This document shows, piece by piece, positions 21,085 to 30,473 of a DNA stretch of 64,000 bases. The DNA is taken from assembly GCF_003522965.1 (NCBI RefSeq), contig NZ_CP031513.1:434001-498000 (forward strand), written 5' to 3'. Numbering within the stretch: position 1 is the stretch's first letter; every line of letters begins with the position of its first letter. Source of the DNA: Bombilactobacillus bombi. Its GTDB lineage: Bacteria > Bacillota > Bacilli > Lactobacillales > Lactobacillaceae. A program made the translations under genes and the position numbers. The notes beneath the pieces are model-generated. The model did not search any database, was not told the origin of the DNA, and saw only the letters and a program-made list of their open reading frames with translations.

Positions 21085-21984
21085 ATGATGAATGGCATCA
21101 TTCCTTTATATAAGCCGAAAGGAATCACTAGTGCAGACTGTGTTTATCGCCTGCGCAAAATTCTTCATGAACGCAAAATTGGACACACAGGAACATTAGA
21201 TCCTGATGTAGATGGTGTTTTGGTTATTTGTGTAGGCCAAGCTACCAAGTTAGTTAACCACTTAATGCAGTCCCCCAAAACTTATCAAGGACAAATCACT
21301 TTAGGGCAAGCTACTACTACAGAAGATGCGAGCGGAGATGTAGTGGCGCAAGAAATTTTGAAAGAGCCCTTTACTACTGAACAAATAGTTAAAGCTATGA
21401 AGGCTCTCACAGGAAAGATTAAACAAACACCGCCTTTATATTCTGCAGTCCGTGTCAATGGCAAGCGATTATATGAATATGCTCGAGCTCATGAATCAGT
21501 TGAACGTCCGACAAGGGAAGTTAATATTTATCATTTTGAAGTATTAAACACTCCTACTTTTTTAGCAGATGTTGGCAAACAAATTATAGAATTTGAAGTC
21601 CAATGTTCGAAGGGAACTTATATTCGAACATTGGCTGTCCAACTAGGAGAGTTATTACAGGTGCCAGCACATATGAATCAGTTAACTCGAACTATTGGCG
21701 GTACTTTTACACTTAAAGACACTGTTACTTTGGAGCAAATTGAAAAGAGCTTTAATGCTGGCGAAAATAGCTTTTTATTATCTTTGAGTGCCGCTTTTAA
21801 GCAATCTAAGCGTTATGATTTATCTAATGAGCAATGGCGTTATGTTCAAAATGGACGATCTTTAAAATTAACGGTTTCAGATTCACAGCTGGCGTTGTTT
21901 TATAAGGGTGTTTTAAAAGCAATTTATCAACAGCAAAATGAATTATATGTACCTCAATTAATGTTGTTAAAAAATGATAGGTGA
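21085..21984 (+). CDS. truB: tRNA pseudouridine(55) synthase
   Basis: A 299-residue enzyme that makes pseudouridine-55 in the tRNA T loop. The catalytic aspartate lies in GHTGTLDPDVDGVL (Asp39), followed by the RNA-contact motif TYQGQITLGQATTTEDASG and KGTYIRTLAVQLGE near 173. Two adjacent ATGs (21085, 21088) are possible starts; AGGAGAG suits the first. It overlaps the region that precedes ribF. Confidence 0.96.
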   Translation: MMNGIIPLYKPKGITSADCVYRLRKILHERKIGHTGTLDPDVDGVLVICVGQATKLVNHLMQSPKTYQGQITLGQATTTEDASGDVVAQEILKEPFTTEQIVKAMKALTGKIKQTPPLYSAVRVNGKRLYEYARAHESVERPTREVNIYHFEVLNTPTFLADVGKQIIEFEVQCSKGTYIRTLAVQLGELLQVPAHMNQLTRTIGGTFTLKDTVTLEQIEKSFNAGENSFLLSLSAAFKQSKRYDLSNEQWRYVQNGRSLKLTVSDSQLALFYKGVLKAIYQQQNELYVPQLMLLKNDR

Positions 21985-21991
21985 TAAAATA

Positions 21992-22936
21992 ATGCAAGTT
22001 CAAGAATTAAATTTTCCCCAGCAAATGAATATTATCAATCAAAAGCCCTTAGTTTTAGCTGCCGGCTTTTTTGATGGGATACATCTTGGCCATCAAAATG
22101 TAATTAAGACAGCGATTCGCTTAGCAAAAACGAAACAGCTGCCAGCAGGAGTATTAACTTTTGATCGCCATCCTGCAACAGTGTTTGGAACTAATAAATC
22201 CCAAGAGTATCAATATTTATCATTGCCAGAGCGAAAATTAGAATTATTGCAAAAGTTGGGCGTTGATATTGTCTATATTGCGAAGTTTAATGCAGAATTT
22301 TCTCAATTAACACCAGCAAAATTTGTGCAGGAATTTTTACAACAGTTGAATTTGGATACCTTAGTAGCAGGATTTGATTGGACCTTTGGACCCCAAAATA
22401 TTGCTAATATGCAACATTTGAGAACATTAGCAAAGCATAAATTCAAAGTAGTTGAAATCCCTAAATTGCAATTTGCGGAACATAAAATTTCCTCTACTAA
22501 TATAAAAAAATATTTAGCTAATCAGCAAATTGAACAAGCTAATTTATTACTGGGGTATAATTATCAAAATAGTGGTCTAGTTGTTCATGGGCGCGCAGTC
22601 GGACGACAATTAGGATTCCCAACCGCTAATCTAGACATATCTGCCAATCAATTATTACCGACTTTTGGAGTATATATAACCAGAGTCCAAAGCGGTCAAA
22701 AATGGTATCCCGCAATGACTCAAATTGGCCGTAATTTAACATTTAATCATGGGCAAAATCCGATAACCGTTGAAGCTAATATTTTAAATTTCAATCAAGA
22801 TATTTATGGTCAAGAATTAAAAATAGAATGGCTGCAATATATTCGTGAAGAAATAGCTTTTGCAAATGAATTACAGTTAATTGACCAATTAAAAAGTGAT
22901 CAGCAAGTAACGCAAAATTATTTTGAAAAAAAGTAG
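21992..22936 (+). CDS. ribF: Bifunctional riboflavin kinase / FAD synthetase
   Basis: The ATG at 21992 has RBS AGGTGAT; an earlier in-frame ATG (21974) lies before it inside truB. The 314-residue enzyme has an N-terminal FMN adenylyltransferase domain (AAGFFDGIHLGHQ near 25) and a C-terminal flavokinase domain (GRAVGRQLGFPTANL near 198). It converts riboflavin to FMN and FAD. The truB-ribF pairing is conserved. Confidence 0.96.
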   Translation: MQVQELNFPQQMNIINQKPLVLAAGFFDGIHLGHQNVIKTAIRLAKTKQLPAGVLTFDRHPATVFGTNKSQEYQYLSLPERKLELLQKLGVDIVYIAKFNAEFSQLTPAKFVQEFLQQLNLDTLVAGFDWTFGPQNIANMQHLRTLAKHKFKVVEIPKLQFAEHKISSTNIKKYLANQQIEQANLLLGYNYQNSGLVVHGRAVGRQLGFPTANLDISANQLLPTFGVYITRVQSGQKWYPAMTQIGRNLTFNHGQNPITVEANILNFNQDIYGQELKIEWLQYIREEIAFANELQLIDQLKSDQQVTQNYFEKK

Positions 22937-22944
22937 CAATCAAC

Positions 22945-22973
22945 TTGACACAGTGCTAATAGATTGCTATATT
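22945..22973 (+). promoter_or_regulatory. Strong promoter of the hrcA heat-shock operon
   Basis: TTGACA (22945-22950), 17-bp spacer, TATATT (22968-22973) with an extended TGC. The spacer contains AGTGCTAAT, a copy of a CIRCE half-site. Confidence 0.8.
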
Positions 22974-22981
22974 TTATACTG

Positions 22982-23008
22982 TTAGCACTCATAGATACTG
23001 AGTGCTAA
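22982..23008. promoter_or_regulatory. CIRCE operator for HrcA
   Basis: Perfect consensus TTAGCACTC (22982-22990), 9-bp spacer, GAGTGCTAA (23000-23008), just downstream of the promoter and upstream of hrcA. HrcA binds this element and represses the operon until heat stress. Confidence 0.97.
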
Positions 23009-23025
23009 AAGCGAGGTGATTTGTT

Positions 23026-24099
23026 TTGATAACTGATCGTCAAGCACAGATTTTAAAAGCAATTGTGCAAGAATACATTGAAACTGGGCAGCCAATAGGT
23101 TCTAAAGCGTTGTTAGATGTTTTGCCAACACATGTTAGTTCAGCAACCATCCGCAATGATATGGCTAGCTTAGAAAAGGCAGGCTTTATTGAAAAAATCC
23201 ATCTGTCTTCCGGGCGTGTCCCATCTGCTAAGGGTTATCGATATTATTTGGATAATTTATTAGAACCAATTAACGTTTCTGAACAAATATCGGAATTAAT
23301 TCAATCAGATTTTTCTAAGCCAAGATTTAATAAAATTGATGAAATTGTTGAGCAGTCAGCGCGAATTTTGTCAACTTTAACTAGCTATACAGCCATTGCT
23401 TTAGGTCCTGAAAGCAAGAATACTAAGTTAACTGGTTTTAGAATAGTGCCATTAAGTCAGCAACAAATTATGGCTATTATTGTCACTAGTAGTGGTGATG
23501 TCTATAATCAAATTTACAAAATTCCAGCAGATTTGCCTAGTGAACAATTAGAATCAGTCGTCCGGATTATTAATGATCAATTAGTAGGAGAAACATTGTC
23601 TGAGGTTTCTAAACGCTTAAAGACTGATTTCCCATATTTAGTTTCGCAATACTTGCAAACTCCAGATGGATTTTTGTCCATGTTAGATGATATTATTGAT
23701 AATGTTTCTGCAGATCATTTCTTTGTTGACGGTAAATCTAATTTGTTCAACTATGTAGATGTCCGCAATAGTTCCAATTTGAAATATCTTTATTCATTAT
23801 TCGACAATGATCGTGATTTAACCAAATTGTTAGGTTTAGATCAGGATGATCCTGATTTGGATCGAGGACCTGGTATTAGTGTCCAACTTGGGGATGAATT
23901 TGATCAGCAGATTTTAAAAAATTATAGTTTAATTACAGCACGTTATAGTGTGGGTGATTATGGACAAGGATTAATTGCATTATTAGGTCCAACTAATATG
24001 CCATATTCGCAATTAATTGGTTTGATTGCATCCCTGAGAAAAGAATTAGCAAAAAGATTATTTGATTACTTTAGAGAGATTAATGGTAATTCAAGTTAA
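23026..24099 (+). CDS. hrcA: Heat-inducible transcription repressor HrcA
   Basis: A TTG start at 23026 follows GAGGTGAT. The 357-residue repressor has an N-terminal winged helix (RQAQILKAIVQEYIETGQPI, then SSATIRNDMASLEKAGFIEK, SGRVPSAKGYRYYL) and a C-terminal GAF-like domain. It represses its own operon through the CIRCE immediately upstream. First gene of hrcA-grpE-dnaK-dnaJ. Confidence 0.97.
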   Translation: MITDRQAQILKAIVQEYIETGQPIGSKALLDVLPTHVSSATIRNDMASLEKAGFIEKIHLSSGRVPSAKGYRYYLDNLLEPINVSEQISELIQSDFSKPRFNKIDEIVEQSARILSTLTSYTAIALGPESKNTKLTGFRIVPLSQQQIMAIIVTSSGDVYNQIYKIPADLPSEQLESVVRIINDQLVGETLSEVSKRLKTDFPYLVSQYLQTPDGFLSMLDDIIDNVSADHFFVDGKSNLFNYVDVRNSSNLKYLYSLFDNDRDLTKLLGLDQDDPDLDRGPGISVQLGDEFDQQILKNYSLITARYSVGDYGQGLIALLGPTNMPYSQLIGLIASLRKELAKRLFDYFREINGNSS

Positions 24100-24121
24100 A
24101 TTAAGATAAGGAGGCAAGAAA

Positions 24122-24751
24122 TTGACAAAATCAGAAATTGATGCCGAAGAATTTCCATCAGAAGAGGATTTGAATACTCAAAAGAAATCCATTAAATCAG
24201 AAAAAAAGCATTCTCAAACTGTTAAAGAAGATAAACCAAGAGATGAACAAGCTGATAGTAAAAAAGTTGATACTGCTGTAGTTGATAAATTGTTAGATAA
24301 AAATCAAGAATTAGAAGCACAGTTAAAAGAGGCACAAGATAAGTATCTACGTGCTGAAGCTGAAATTCAAAATATCAAAAAGCACAATCAACAAGATCAA
24401 GCAGCTTTAATTAAGTATGATGGCCAAAAATTGGCAACTGCAATTTTACCATCTTTGGATAATCTACAACGGGCATTAACTGCTCAAGAGCAAAATCAAG
24501 ATACAAGTAGTCAAGGTATTATTACAGGTGTAGAAATGGTTTTAAAACATCTAAAACAAGCTCTAGCTGAAAATAACGTCGTAGAAATTGAGGCTCAAGA
24601 TCAAAAATTTGATCCAACGGTTCACCAAGCTGTACAAACTGTACCAGCAGATGACCAACATCCTGCTGAAACAGTAGTACAAGTTTTGCAGGATGGTTAT
24701 AAATTAAAAGATCGAGTAATTAGACCAAGCATGGTAGTTGTAGCACAATAA
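24122..24751 (+). CDS. grpE: Nucleotide exchange factor GrpE
   Basis: A TTG start at 24122 follows AGGAGG. The 209-residue DnaK co-chaperone has an acidic/lysine-rich disordered N-terminus (about 1-60), a long coiled coil (about 55-115) and a C-terminal beta domain with FDPTVHQAVQTV and GYKLKDRVIRPSMVVVAQ. Its position between hrcA and dnaK is canonical. Confidence 0.96.
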   Translation: MTKSEIDAEEFPSEEDLNTQKKSIKSEKKHSQTVKEDKPRDEQADSKKVDTAVVDKLLDKNQELEAQLKEAQDKYLRAEAEIQNIKKHNQQDQAALIKYDGQKLATAILPSLDNLQRALTAQEQNQDTSSQGIITGVEMVLKHLKQALAENNVVEIEAQDQKFDPTVHQAVQTVPADDQHPAETVVQVLQDGYKLKDRVIRPSMVVVAQ

Positions 24752-24778
24752 AAGAAGTAAAAGGAAGGTATAAGTTTT

Positions 24779-26626
24779 ATGTCTAAAATTATTGGTATTG
24801 ACTTAGGAACTACTAATTCTGCGGTAGCAGTATTGGAAGGTGGAGAACCTAAAATTATTGCCAATCCTGAAGGTGGTCGCACCACACCATCAGTAGTAGC
24901 TTTTAAAGATGGTGAAACCCAAGTAGGTGAAGTTGCTAAGCGTCAAGCAATCACCAATCCAAATACAATTTCATCTATTAAGCGTCATATTGGTGAAGCC
25001 GGCTATAAAGTCAAAGTTGATGACAAAGAATATACTCCCCAAGAAATTTCAGCAATGATTTTGCAATATATCAAAGGATTTTCTGAAAAATATTTAGGCG
25101 AAGAAGTTACCGAAGCTGTTATTACGGTTCCAGCTTACTTTAATGATTCACAACGGCAAGCAACTAAAGATGCTGGTAAAATTGCAGGATTAGATGTTAA
25201 GAGAATTATTAATGAACCTACTGCATCTGCCTTGGCTTATGGTCTAGATAAAAGTAAAGCAGACGAAAAAGTTTTAGTCTATGACCTTGGTGGGGGAACA
25301 TTTGATGTTTCTATTTTGGAATTAGGTGATGGTGTTTTCCAAGTATTGTCAACCAACGGTGATACTCATCTTGGTGGTGATGACTTCGATAATGCTATCA
25401 TGGATTGGTTAATAGCAGATTTTAAAGCACAACATGGTGTTGATTTGTCTAACGACAAAATGGCTTTGCAACGTTTAAAAGATGCTGCTGAAAAAGCTAA
25501 AAAAGACCTTTCTGGTGTTTCAGAAACTGAAATCAGCTTACCTTTTATTTCTGCTGGTGCTGAAGGTCCGTTACATTTACAAGCAACGTTATCACGGGCT
25601 AAATTTAATGAGTTAACCGCTGATTTGGTAGATAAAACTCGAATTCCGGTTGAAAATGCTTTAAAAGATGCTGGTTTAAGTAGTTCTGATATCAATAAAG
25701 TTATTTTGAATGGTGGTTCTACTCGGATTCCTGCTGTTCAAGAAGCAGTTAAAAGTTGGACTGGTAAAGAACCTGACCATTCAATTAATCCTGACGAAGC
25801 TGTTGCTTTAGGAGCTGCAATTCAGGGTGGTGTGATTACTGGTGATGTTAAAGATATTGTATTGCTGGATGTAACACCATTATCTTTAGGTATTGAGACT
25901 ATGGGTGGCGTCTTCACGAAGTTAATTGATCGTAATACGACGATTCCTACGAGCAAGTCACAAGTATTTTCAACCGCAGCTGATAATCAACCTGCAGTAG
26001 ATATTCATGTTTTACAAGGTGAACGTCCAATGGCAGCAGATAACAAAACATTAGGCCGTTTCCAATTAACAGATATTCCTGCAGCTCCTCGGGGCGTTCC
26101 ACAAATTGAAGTTAAGTTCGATATCGATAAAAATGGCATTGTTAATGTATCTGCTAAAGATTTAGGTACTGGTAAATCACAAAAGATTACTATCAAGAGT
26201 TCTTCGGGCTTGACTGACGAAGAAATTGAACGCATGAAAAAAGAAGCTCAAGAAAATGAAGAAGCAGATAAGAAGCGTAAAGAAGAAGCAGATCTACGTA
26301 ATGAAGTAGATCAATTAATCTTTACTACAGATAAGACTTTAAAGGATGTCAAAGGTAAAGTTTCCGATGAGGAAATCAAAAAAGCCCAAGATGCAGAAGA
26401 TGCTTTGAAGAAAGCTCAATCTGATAATAATCTTGATGAAATGAAGAGCAAGAAAGATGAGTTAAACAAGATTGTTCAAGATTTAGCAGTTAAGTTATAT
26501 CAACAAGCACAAAAAGATAATCCACAGGCTGGTCAAGCTCAAGATAATACTAACCAATCAACTGATGGAAAGAGTGATACAGTTGATGGTGATTTTAAAG
26601 AAGTTGATCCAGATCAAAAGAAATAA
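24779..26626 (+). CDS. dnaK: Chaperone protein DnaK (Hsp70)
   Basis: A 615-residue ATP-dependent chaperone. The ATPase domain begins [18 protein letters not shown], with [14 protein letters not shown] near 163 and [11 protein letters not shown] near 306. The substrate domain follows from [11 protein letters not shown] near 364, and the helical lid is Lys/Glu-rich, ending in a Gln/Asp tail ([13 protein letters not shown]). It lacks the roughly 24-residue ATPase-domain insertion of Gram-negative DnaK. Confidence 0.98.
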   Translation: MSKIIGIDLGTTNSAVAVLEGGEPKIIANPEGGRTTPSVVAFKDGETQVGEVAKRQAITNPNTISSIKRHIGEAGYKVKVDDKEYTPQEISAMILQYIKGFSEKYLGEEVTEAVITVPAYFNDSQRQATKDAGKIAGLDVKRIINEPTASALAYGLDKSKADEKVLVYDLGGGTFDVSILELGDGVFQVLSTNGDTHLGGDDFDNAIMDWLIADFKAQHGVDLSNDKMALQRLKDAAEKAKKDLSGVSETEISLPFISAGAEGPLHLQATLSRAKFNELTADLVDKTRIPVENALKDAGLSSSDINKVILNGGSTRIPAVQEAVKSWTGKEPDHSINPDEAVALGAAIQGGVITGDVKDIVLLDVTPLSLGIETMGGVFTKLIDRNTTIPTSKSQVFSTAADNQPAVDIHVLQGERPMAADNKTLGRFQLTDIPAAPRGVPQIEVKFDIDKNGIVNVSAKDLGTGKSQKITIKSSSGLTDEEIERMKKEAQENEEADKKRKEEADLRNEVDQLIFTTDKTLKDVKGKVSDEEIKKAQDAEDALKKAQSDNNLDEMKSKKDELNKIVQDLAVKLYQQAQKDNPQAGQAQDNTNQSTDGKSDTVDGDFKEVDPDQKK

Positions 26627-26645
26627 TTTAAAATAATTCATCGTT

Positions 26646-26670
26646 TGGGCCAAAGCTAATCTTTGGCTCA
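26646..26670 (+). terminator. Hairpin between dnaK and dnaJ
   Basis: TGGGCCAAAG (26646-26655) pairs with CTTTGGCTCA (26661-26670) with one G-U pair and a short TTT. It is weak as a terminator and is likely to reduce dnaJ relative to dnaK or protect the upstream RNA. Confidence 0.5.
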
Positions 26671-26699
26671 TTTCGTTGAAAAGAAAGGCTGGGTAAGAT

Positions 26700-27836
26700 A
26701 TGGATCCATATGAGACACTGGGCATTGACCGTAACGCCTCAGAGGACGAGATTAAGAAAGCTTACCGTAAATTATCCAAAAAGTATCACCCTGACCTCAA
26801 CAAAGCACCAGATGCTGAAAAAAAGTTCAAAGAAGTCAACGATGCCTATGAAATCTTAAAAGATCCACAAAAGAGAGCTCAATATGACCAATTTGGTTCC
26901 ACCAGCAATCAACAAGGTGGTTTTAGCGGCGGTGGCAATCAAGGCTTTGGTGGTTTTGATGATTTTGGCGATTTTGGCGATATTTTCAGTTCAATCTTTG
27001 GTGGTGGTTCAAATCGGCGTAGTGATCCTACTGCACCAAAAAAAGGCCGCGATTTAGAATATCGGGTTAAATTAAAATTTGATGAAGCAATTTTTGGCGG
27101 TAAAAAAACTATTCATTATAATCGTCAGGAAGAATGTGCTACTTGTCATGGTTCTGGAGCGAAGCCGGGAACTCAGCCTGTAACTTGTCATAAGTGCCAT
27201 GGTAGTGGTTACATCCAAGTTAGTCAACGGACTCCGTTAGGCATGATGCAAAGTCGTCAAGTTTGTGATGTTTGTGGTGGTCGCGGACAAGAAATACCTG
27301 ATAAGTGTCCTGAATGTCATGGCAAGGGTAAAATTACCCGCAACCATGCTTTGGAAATTAATATTCCTGCAGGAATTGATAATTTACAACGGATGCGTCT
27401 GGATGGACAAGGTGAAGCTGGCGATAATAAGGGGCCTTATGGTGACTTATATATCGTTTTTGAGGTGGAACCGAGTCGAGAATTCACACGAGACGGCGAT
27501 ACAATTTATTCTCATGCAGCTATTTCGTTTCCACAGGCAGCCTTAGGTGATACGATTAAAGTAAAGACAGTGCGTGGTCCAGTAGAATTGAAAGTTCCTG
27601 CTGGAACTCAAAGTGGAACTGTATTTCGCTTGCGTGGTCAAGGTGTTCCTCGTCTTCATGGTGGTGTCGGCGATCAACGCGTAACAGTGGAGATTATTAC
27701 ACCAAAGCATTTAAATAATAAACAAAAAGAAGCCCTGCAGCAGTTTGCTAAATTAGGCGGCGATAAAGTTAAAGAACAAGATCGTAATCTTTTTGAGAGA
27801 ATGCGTGATAATATGAAAGACAAATTTGGTAATTAA
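26700..27836 (+). CDS. dnaJ: Chaperone protein DnaJ (Hsp40, type I)
   Basis: A 378-residue co-chaperone. The J domain has HPD at residues 30-32, followed by a Gly/Phe-rich linker (about 70-105). The zinc domain has four CXXCXGXG repeats ([32 protein letters not shown]), and the C-terminal substrate domains contain [10 protein letters not shown] and [10 protein letters not shown]. Last gene of the HrcA operon. Confidence 0.98.
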   Translation: MDPYETLGIDRNASEDEIKKAYRKLSKKYHPDLNKAPDAEKKFKEVNDAYEILKDPQKRAQYDQFGSTSNQQGGFSGGGNQGFGGFDDFGDFGDIFSSIFGGGSNRRSDPTAPKKGRDLEYRVKLKFDEAIFGGKKTIHYNRQEECATCHGSGAKPGTQPVTCHKCHGSGYIQVSQRTPLGMMQSRQVCDVCGGRGQEIPDKCPECHGKGKITRNHALEINIPAGIDNLQRMRLDGQGEAGDNKGPYGDLYIVFEVEPSREFTRDGDTIYSHAAISFPQAALGDTIKVKTVRGPVELKVPAGTQSGTVFRLRGQGVPRLHGGVGDQRVTVEIITPKHLNNKQKEALQQFAKLGGDKVKEQDRNLFERMRDNMKDKFGN

Positions 27837-27840
27837 TTAT

Positions 27841-27870
27841 AAAGGCTGGTGCTTAGTGACCAGCCTTTAA
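27841..27870 (+). terminator. Intrinsic terminator of the hrcA-dnaJ operon
   Basis: AAAGGCTGGT (27841-27850), 8-nt loop, ACCAGCCTTT (27859-27868). The T tract is short. Confidence 0.8.
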
Positions 27871-27916
27871 TTATACATAGTAAGAATCAGCATTGCTTTG
27901 TTTATATTCAAAAAAT

Positions 27917-27925
27917 TGGTATAAT
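27917..27925 (+). promoter_or_regulatory. Extended -10 promoter of lepA
   Basis: TGGTATAAT with perfect TATAAT at 27920-27925; a weak TTTGTT lies 17 bp upstream (27897-27902). It follows the dnaJ terminator and precedes the lepA RBS by about 15 nt. Confidence 0.6.
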
Positions 27926-27952
27926 GCTTGCTGTAAGTAAAGGAGTGTTTGA

Positions 27953-29788
27953 ATGACCGATCTTGACTTGACTCAAAGACAAAAATATATTCGTAATTTT
28001 TCTATTGTGGCTCATATTGACCACGGCAAATCAACTATCGCTGATAGAATTTTAGAAATGACTGATACAGTTTCTGAGCGTGATATGGAAAATCAAGTTT
28101 TAGATGATATGGATATTGAGCGTGAACGTGGTATTACCATTAAATTGAATGCTGTAGAATTAAAATATCAAGCTCATGATGGCCATGTTTATACTTTTCA
28201 CTTGATTGATACTCCAGGTCATGTTGATTTTTCTTATGAAGTTTCAAGGAGTTTGGCTGCATGTGAAGGAGCTTTATTAGTAGTTGATGCGGCGCAAGGA
28301 GTCCAAGCACAAACAATGGCTAATGCTTATTTGGCAGTTGATAATGACTTGGAAATCGTTCCTGTTATCAATAAAATCGATTTACCATCAGCCGATGTTA
28401 CTAATGTCAAAGCAGAAATCGCAGATATGATTGGTATTGATGCTGATGATGCGGTTTTAACTAGTGCTAAAAAGGGTACCGGAATTGCAGAATTGTTGGA
28501 ACGGATTGTCAGTGATGTGCCGGCACCTACTGGAGATATTAATAAACCCTTAAAGGCTTTGATTTTTGATTCAGTGTATGACAGTTATCGTGGTGTTGTT
28601 TTGAGTGTTCGAATTTTTGAAGGACAGGTTAAAGTCGGTGATAAAATTGAATTAATGAGTAACGGTAAGCAATTTGAAGTTACAGAAGTTGGAGTAATGT
28701 CGCCTAAAGCAGTCCCACGAGCTAGTTTAATGGTTGGGGATGTTGGCTACATTACTGCCAGTATCAAAAATGTTCAAGATACGCGTGTTGGTGATACAAT
28801 TACTTTGGCAGATAACCCAACCAAACAAGCACTAGCTGGTTATCGTAAAATTACCCCGATGGTATACTCAGGAATGTATCCTGTTGATAATTCCAAGTAT
28901 GAAGACCTAAGGGATGCTTTAGAAAAATTACAATTAAATGACGCCTCATTAGAATATGAACCTGAAACCTCACAGGCTTTAGGATTTGGATTTCGCGTGG
29001 GGTTCTTGGGCTTGTTGCATATGGATGTGATTCAAGAACGTTTGGAACGTGAATTTAATTTGGATTTAATTATGACTGCTCCTTCGGTTAATTATAAAAT
29101 TATCTTAACTGATGGCACGATAAAAGTAATCGATAATCCATCTCAAATGCCAGATCCATCAGAAATTAAAGAAATTCAAGAACCTGTAGTACGTGCTGAA
29201 ATTATGGTTCCTAAGGATTACGTAGGTGCTGTTATGGAATTATCTGAGCGTAAACGGGGACAGTTTCAAACGATGGATTATTTAGATAACTATCATGTTA
29301 ATGTAATTTATAAATTGCCCCTAGCTGAAATTATTTATGACTTTTTTGACAGTTTAAAATCAAGTACTCATGGATTTGCTTCTTTAGATTATAATATTAG
29401 TGGTTATGAAGCTGCCAAAATGGTAAAAATGGATATTTTATTGAATAAGGAGCCGGTCGATGCGCTAAGTTTTATTGTTCATGAGGATTTTGCTTATGAT
29501 CGAGGACGGACAATTGTTCAAAAGTTAAAGCACATTATTCCGCGTCAACAGTTTGAAGTAGCCATTCAAGCAGCTATAGGAACTAAGGTTGTTGCTCGTT
29601 CGACAGTTAAAGCATATCGCAAAGATGTAACAGGTCCTTTGTACGGTGGAGATCAGACCCGAAAAAATAAATTATTAGATAAACAAAAACGCGGCAAAAA
29701 GCGCATGAAAGAAGTAGGACGCGTAACTGTTCCACAAGCTGCCTTTATGGCAGTCCTACAAATGGGTGATGACGATTTAAAGAAATAG
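27953..29788 (+). CDS. lepA: Elongation factor 4 (LepA) GTPase
   Basis: A 611-residue translational GTPase. [15 protein letters not shown] (near 21) is the P loop, ERERGITIK near 63 is switch I, DTPGHVDF near 85 is G3 and NKIDLP near 140 is G4. The C-terminal LepA-specific domain ends with [26 protein letters not shown] precedes the ATG. It is implicated in ribosome back-translocation or assembly. Confidence 0.97.
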   Translation: MTDLDLTQRQKYIRNFSIVAHIDHGKSTIADRILEMTDTVSERDMENQVLDDMDIERERGITIKLNAVELKYQAHDGHVYTFHLIDTPGHVDFSYEVSRSLAACEGALLVVDAAQGVQAQTMANAYLAVDNDLEIVPVINKIDLPSADVTNVKAEIADMIGIDADDAVLTSAKKGTGIAELLERIVSDVPAPTGDINKPLKALIFDSVYDSYRGVVLSVRIFEGQVKVGDKIELMSNGKQFEVTEVGVMSPKAVPRASLMVGDVGYITASIKNVQDTRVGDTITLADNPTKQALAGYRKITPMVYSGMYPVDNSKYEDLRDALEKLQLNDASLEYEPETSQALGFGFRVGFLGLLHMDVIQERLEREFNLDLIMTAPSVNYKIILTDGTIKVIDNPSQMPDPSEIKEIQEPVVRAEIMVPKDYVGAVMELSERKRGQFQTMDYLDNYHVNVIYKLPLAEIIYDFFDSLKSSTHGFASLDYNISGYEAAKMVKMDILLNKEPVDALSFIVHEDFAYDRGRTIVQKLKHIIPRQQFEVAIQAAIGTKVVARSTVKAYRKDVTGPLYGGDQTRKNKLLDKQKRGKKRMKEVGRVTVPQAAFMAVLQMGDDDLKK

Positions 29789-29801
29789 TAAGGATAAAAT
29801 T

Positions 29802-30461
29802 ATGAAAAAGTTTTGGAAAATTTTGCTGACACTTTTAGTTTTAATTGCAGCGTTAGCCTTAATTTTTAATGAACCAATCAAAGTGCAATTAGTAAAGCAA
29901 GTTTCAAATAGTCGCGTGACCAATTTAACTAAAGATCAGGTGCGTCAAAATAAATTACGTGATGCATCTTTTGACTTTGCTAAAGTAAAGCCAATTACTG
30001 TCAAGCAAGCAGCTAAAGCCGCGTTAAAAAATAATGCTGCAGCAATTGGTAAAATTACAATTCCATCTGTTGGTCTTAAGCTTCCCATCGTCAAAGGTGT
30101 CGATGATACTGCTTTAGCTACAGGTGGAGGCACTTTAAAGCCCGATGAAAAGATGGGTGAAGGCAATTATGCATTAGCAGGTCATTATATGACCGATAAA
30201 GGAGCTTTATTTTCACCAATTGCTCGTGTCCAAATTGGCGATTTAATCTATATTACAGATTTAAAAAATGTTTATACCTATAAGGTCGATTTAAAACAAG
30301 TTATTTCGCCACGGGCTACTTGGACTATGAATAATCAACCTGGAACCAAAATGATTACTCTCATTACTTGTGCTGATGGAGGAGCAAATCGGTGGTTAGT
30401 TCAAGGAAGTTTAGTAAAGGCAAGAGTTGCGAATCGTTCTACGTTAGCAGTATTTGGATAG
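29802..30461 (+). CDS. srtA: Class A sortase
   Basis: A 219-residue membrane-anchored transpeptidase that joins LPXTG-type proteins to peptidoglycan. An N-terminal signal anchor (residues 5-24) is followed by the beta-barrel catalytic domain. The active-site triad is visible: His128 in LAGHYM, Cys190 in TLITC and Arg197 in GANRW. It lies in a run lepA-srtA-recJ-apt with short gaps, so it is probably cotranscribed. No LPXTG substrate was found in this window. Confidence 0.93.
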   Translation: MKKFWKILLTLLVLIAALALIFNEPIKVQLVKQVSNSRVTNLTKDQVRQNKLRDASFDFAKVKPITVKQAAKAALKNNAAAIGKITIPSVGLKLPIVKGVDDTALATGGGTLKPDEKMGEGNYALAGHYMTDKGALFSPIARVQIGDLIYITDLKNVYTYKVDLKQVISPRATWTMNNQPGTKMITLITCADGGANRWLVQGSLVKARVANRSTLAVFG

Positions 30462-30473
30462 GAGTTAATAATT

